6,894 nt of DNA. Origin: an uncultured delta proteobacterium (lineage in GTDB: Bacteria; Myxococcota_A; Polyangia; Polyangiales; Polyangiaceae). The notes below the pieces were generated by a model. It was given only the letters and a program-made list of their open reading frames with translations. It had not been told where the DNA came from and did no database searches. The stretch is taken from the NCBI GenBank assembly GCA_903893335.1, contig CAITLX010000699.1, forward strand, positions 1-6,894, in the 5' to 3' direction. This document shows, one piece after another, positions 6,029-6,894 of the stretch; positions within the stretch are counted from its first letter, which is position 1; each line of letters starts with the position of its first letter. The position numbers and the translations under genes are program-made.

Positions 6029-6894
6029 GTCGCCTCGAAGACCTCGACCGGCCGCTGGCGCCCGCGAAGCTGCTGGGCGCCGAGCGACGCGAGCGGCACG
6101 CGCGCGCCCACGAGCGCCCGCACCTCACCCGTCGTCAGCGTCTGGCCCGGCCTCGCGAGGTACTCGAGCCGGGCGGCGACGTTCACCACGTCGCCGATGG
6201 CCGTGTAGTCCATGCGCCGCTCGCTGCCGAGGTTGCCCACCAGCGCCATGCCGGCCGACACGCCGATGCCGAGGCGCACGTGCAGGCCGTACTTCTCCTC
6301 CCACGCCGGGGCGCTGGCCTCGACGAAGCGGTGCATGTCCTCGGCGGCCGCGAGCGCCTGCGCGGCGGCGTCCGCGGACGCGGTCGGCGCGCCGAACAGC
6401 GCCATCACGCAGTCGCCGATGAACTTGTCGACGGTGCCGCCGTGCCGGAACACGATCTCGGCGAGCACCGAGAAGAGCTCGTTGAGCAGCGCGACGACGC
6501 GCTCGGGTGGGGCCGACTCGGCGAAGGGGGTGAACGCGGCGACGTCCGCGAAGAGCACCGCGATCTCGCGCCGCTCGCCGCCGAGCGCGATGCTCTGCTC
6601 GCCTGCGGCGATGGCGCGCGCGACCTCGTGGGGCAGGTAGCGCGAGAGGTTGACCTCGACCGAGGCGCGCCGCTCGATCTCGGCCTCGCCCGCGGCGATG
6701 CCTGCGGCCATCTCGCCGAGGGTGTCGCCGAGCGCCTCGAGCTCGTCGCCCGTGCGCACGTCCGAGCGGCGCGACAGCTCGCGCCGGCCGTAGGCGCGCG
6801 CGAGGTCGATGAGCCGCGCGATCGGGCGCGTCGTGCGCGACGCGAGCCAGGTGCCGAGCAGCAAGGCCCCCGCGGCGAACGCCGCCGCGGCGCC
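6025..6894 (-). CDS. Membrane-anchored HAMP-class III adenylate cyclase, N-terminus beyond window
   Basis: The visible 289 residues are the C-terminal part of a larger gene; the frame stays open to the window edge, so its true start is outside. Residues 1-17 are Ala/Leu-rich and look like the end of a membrane helix. A HAMP-like linker follows (~18-75, with RTTRPIARLIDLA). After SRYLPHEVA comes the catalytic domain (~108-289). Numbered from the window edge, Asp117 (LFADVAAFT) and Asp161 (KFIGD) are the two metal-binding Asp. Lys157 and Thr231 (YTAIGD) are the purine-specifying pair typical of class IIIb adenylate cyclases. Asn238 and Arg242 (VVNVAARLE) are the transition-state residues. All are present, so an active enzyme making cAMP from ATP is predicted; a guanylate cyclase would normally have Glu and Cys at the specificity positions. 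The catalytic domain is cytoplasmic, and the missing N-terminus probably holds the sensor. The stop overlaps the kinase GTG by four bases. Confidence 0.93.
   Translation of the reverse strand, partial: GAAAAFAAGALLLGTWLASRTTRPIARLIDLARAYGRRELSRRSDVRTGDELEALGDTLGEMAAGIAAGEAEIERRASVEVNLSRYLPHEVARAIAAGEQSIALGGERREIAVLFADVAAFTPFAESAPPERVVALLNELFSVLAEIVFRHGGTVDKFIGDCVMALFGAPTASADAAAQALAAAEDMHRFVEASAPAWEEKYGLHVRLGIGVSAGMALVGNLGSERRMDYTAIGDVVNVAARLEYLARPGQTLTTGEVRALVGARVPLASLGAQQLRGRQRPVEVFEAT
6033..6036 (-). promoter_or_regulatory. Shine-Dalgarno supporting the GTG start of the kinase
   Basis: The minus strand reads GAGG four bases before the GTG at 6026-6028, within the last codons of the cyclase gene. 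A second GAGG lies at 6042-6045. Together with the GTGA overlap this fixes the kinase start ahead of the zinc-ribbon cysteines. Confidence 0.55.

Noticed and set aside
4521..6128. Extension of the LysM/FecR frame upstream through the kinase gene to 6128
   Set aside because: The upstream part is an Arg-rich shadow of the kinase. The signal peptide begins right after the ATG at 4518-4520, which marks the real start.
6862..6864. TTG as the start of the cyclase
   Set aside because: The frame stays open to the window edge and the residues before it continue a hydrophobic membrane helix, so the true start is outside the window.

Overview
The window is very G+C-rich, and its real reading frames end almost every codon in G or C. 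It carries a eukaryote-type Ser/Thr kinase, a class III nucleotidyl cyclase and a LysM/FecR envelope protein side by side. That composition and gene mix suggest a myxobacterium-like organism (Myxococcota, perhaps the Polyangia). This is inferred from style, since there is no rRNA or other taxonomic marker here.

All five genes lie on the minus strand, so transcription runs from position 6894 toward position 1. In transcription order they are: (1) a HAMP-adenylate cyclase whose N-terminus lies outside the window (6025-6894); (2) a soluble Ser/Thr kinase with an N-terminal zinc ribbon and a C-terminal receiver-like domain that lacks the phospho-acceptor Asp (4517-6028, GTG start); (3) a secreted LysM-FecR-domain protein (2865-4520); (4) a gamma-glutamyltransferase predicted to be a lipoprotein (1082-2887, TTG start); (5) a TRAM-domain, [4Fe-4S]-type RNA uracil-C5 methyltransferase whose C-terminus lies outside the window (1-1038).

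Genes 1, 2 and 3 are joined by 4-base stop/start overlaps (GTGA, then ATGA). Gene 4 starts 23 bases before gene 3 ends. Only 43 bases separate genes 4 and 5. No promoter or terminator is visible, so the block reads as one operon, and the first three genes are probably translationally coupled.

Inferred working model: a membrane cyclase makes cAMP in response to a signal sensed upstream of its HAMP linker. The cytoplasmic kinase phosphorylates partners and may be steered by its pseudo-receiver. The LysM/FecR protein acts in the periplasm or at the cell wall. The gamma-glutamyltransferase and the methyltransferase look like ordinary enzymes that happen to sit downstream. The most unusual points are the kinase architecture and its tight coupling to a cyclase and an envelope LysM/FecR protein. 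There is no RNA gene, mobile element, CRISPR array or gene-free stretch longer than 43 bases.
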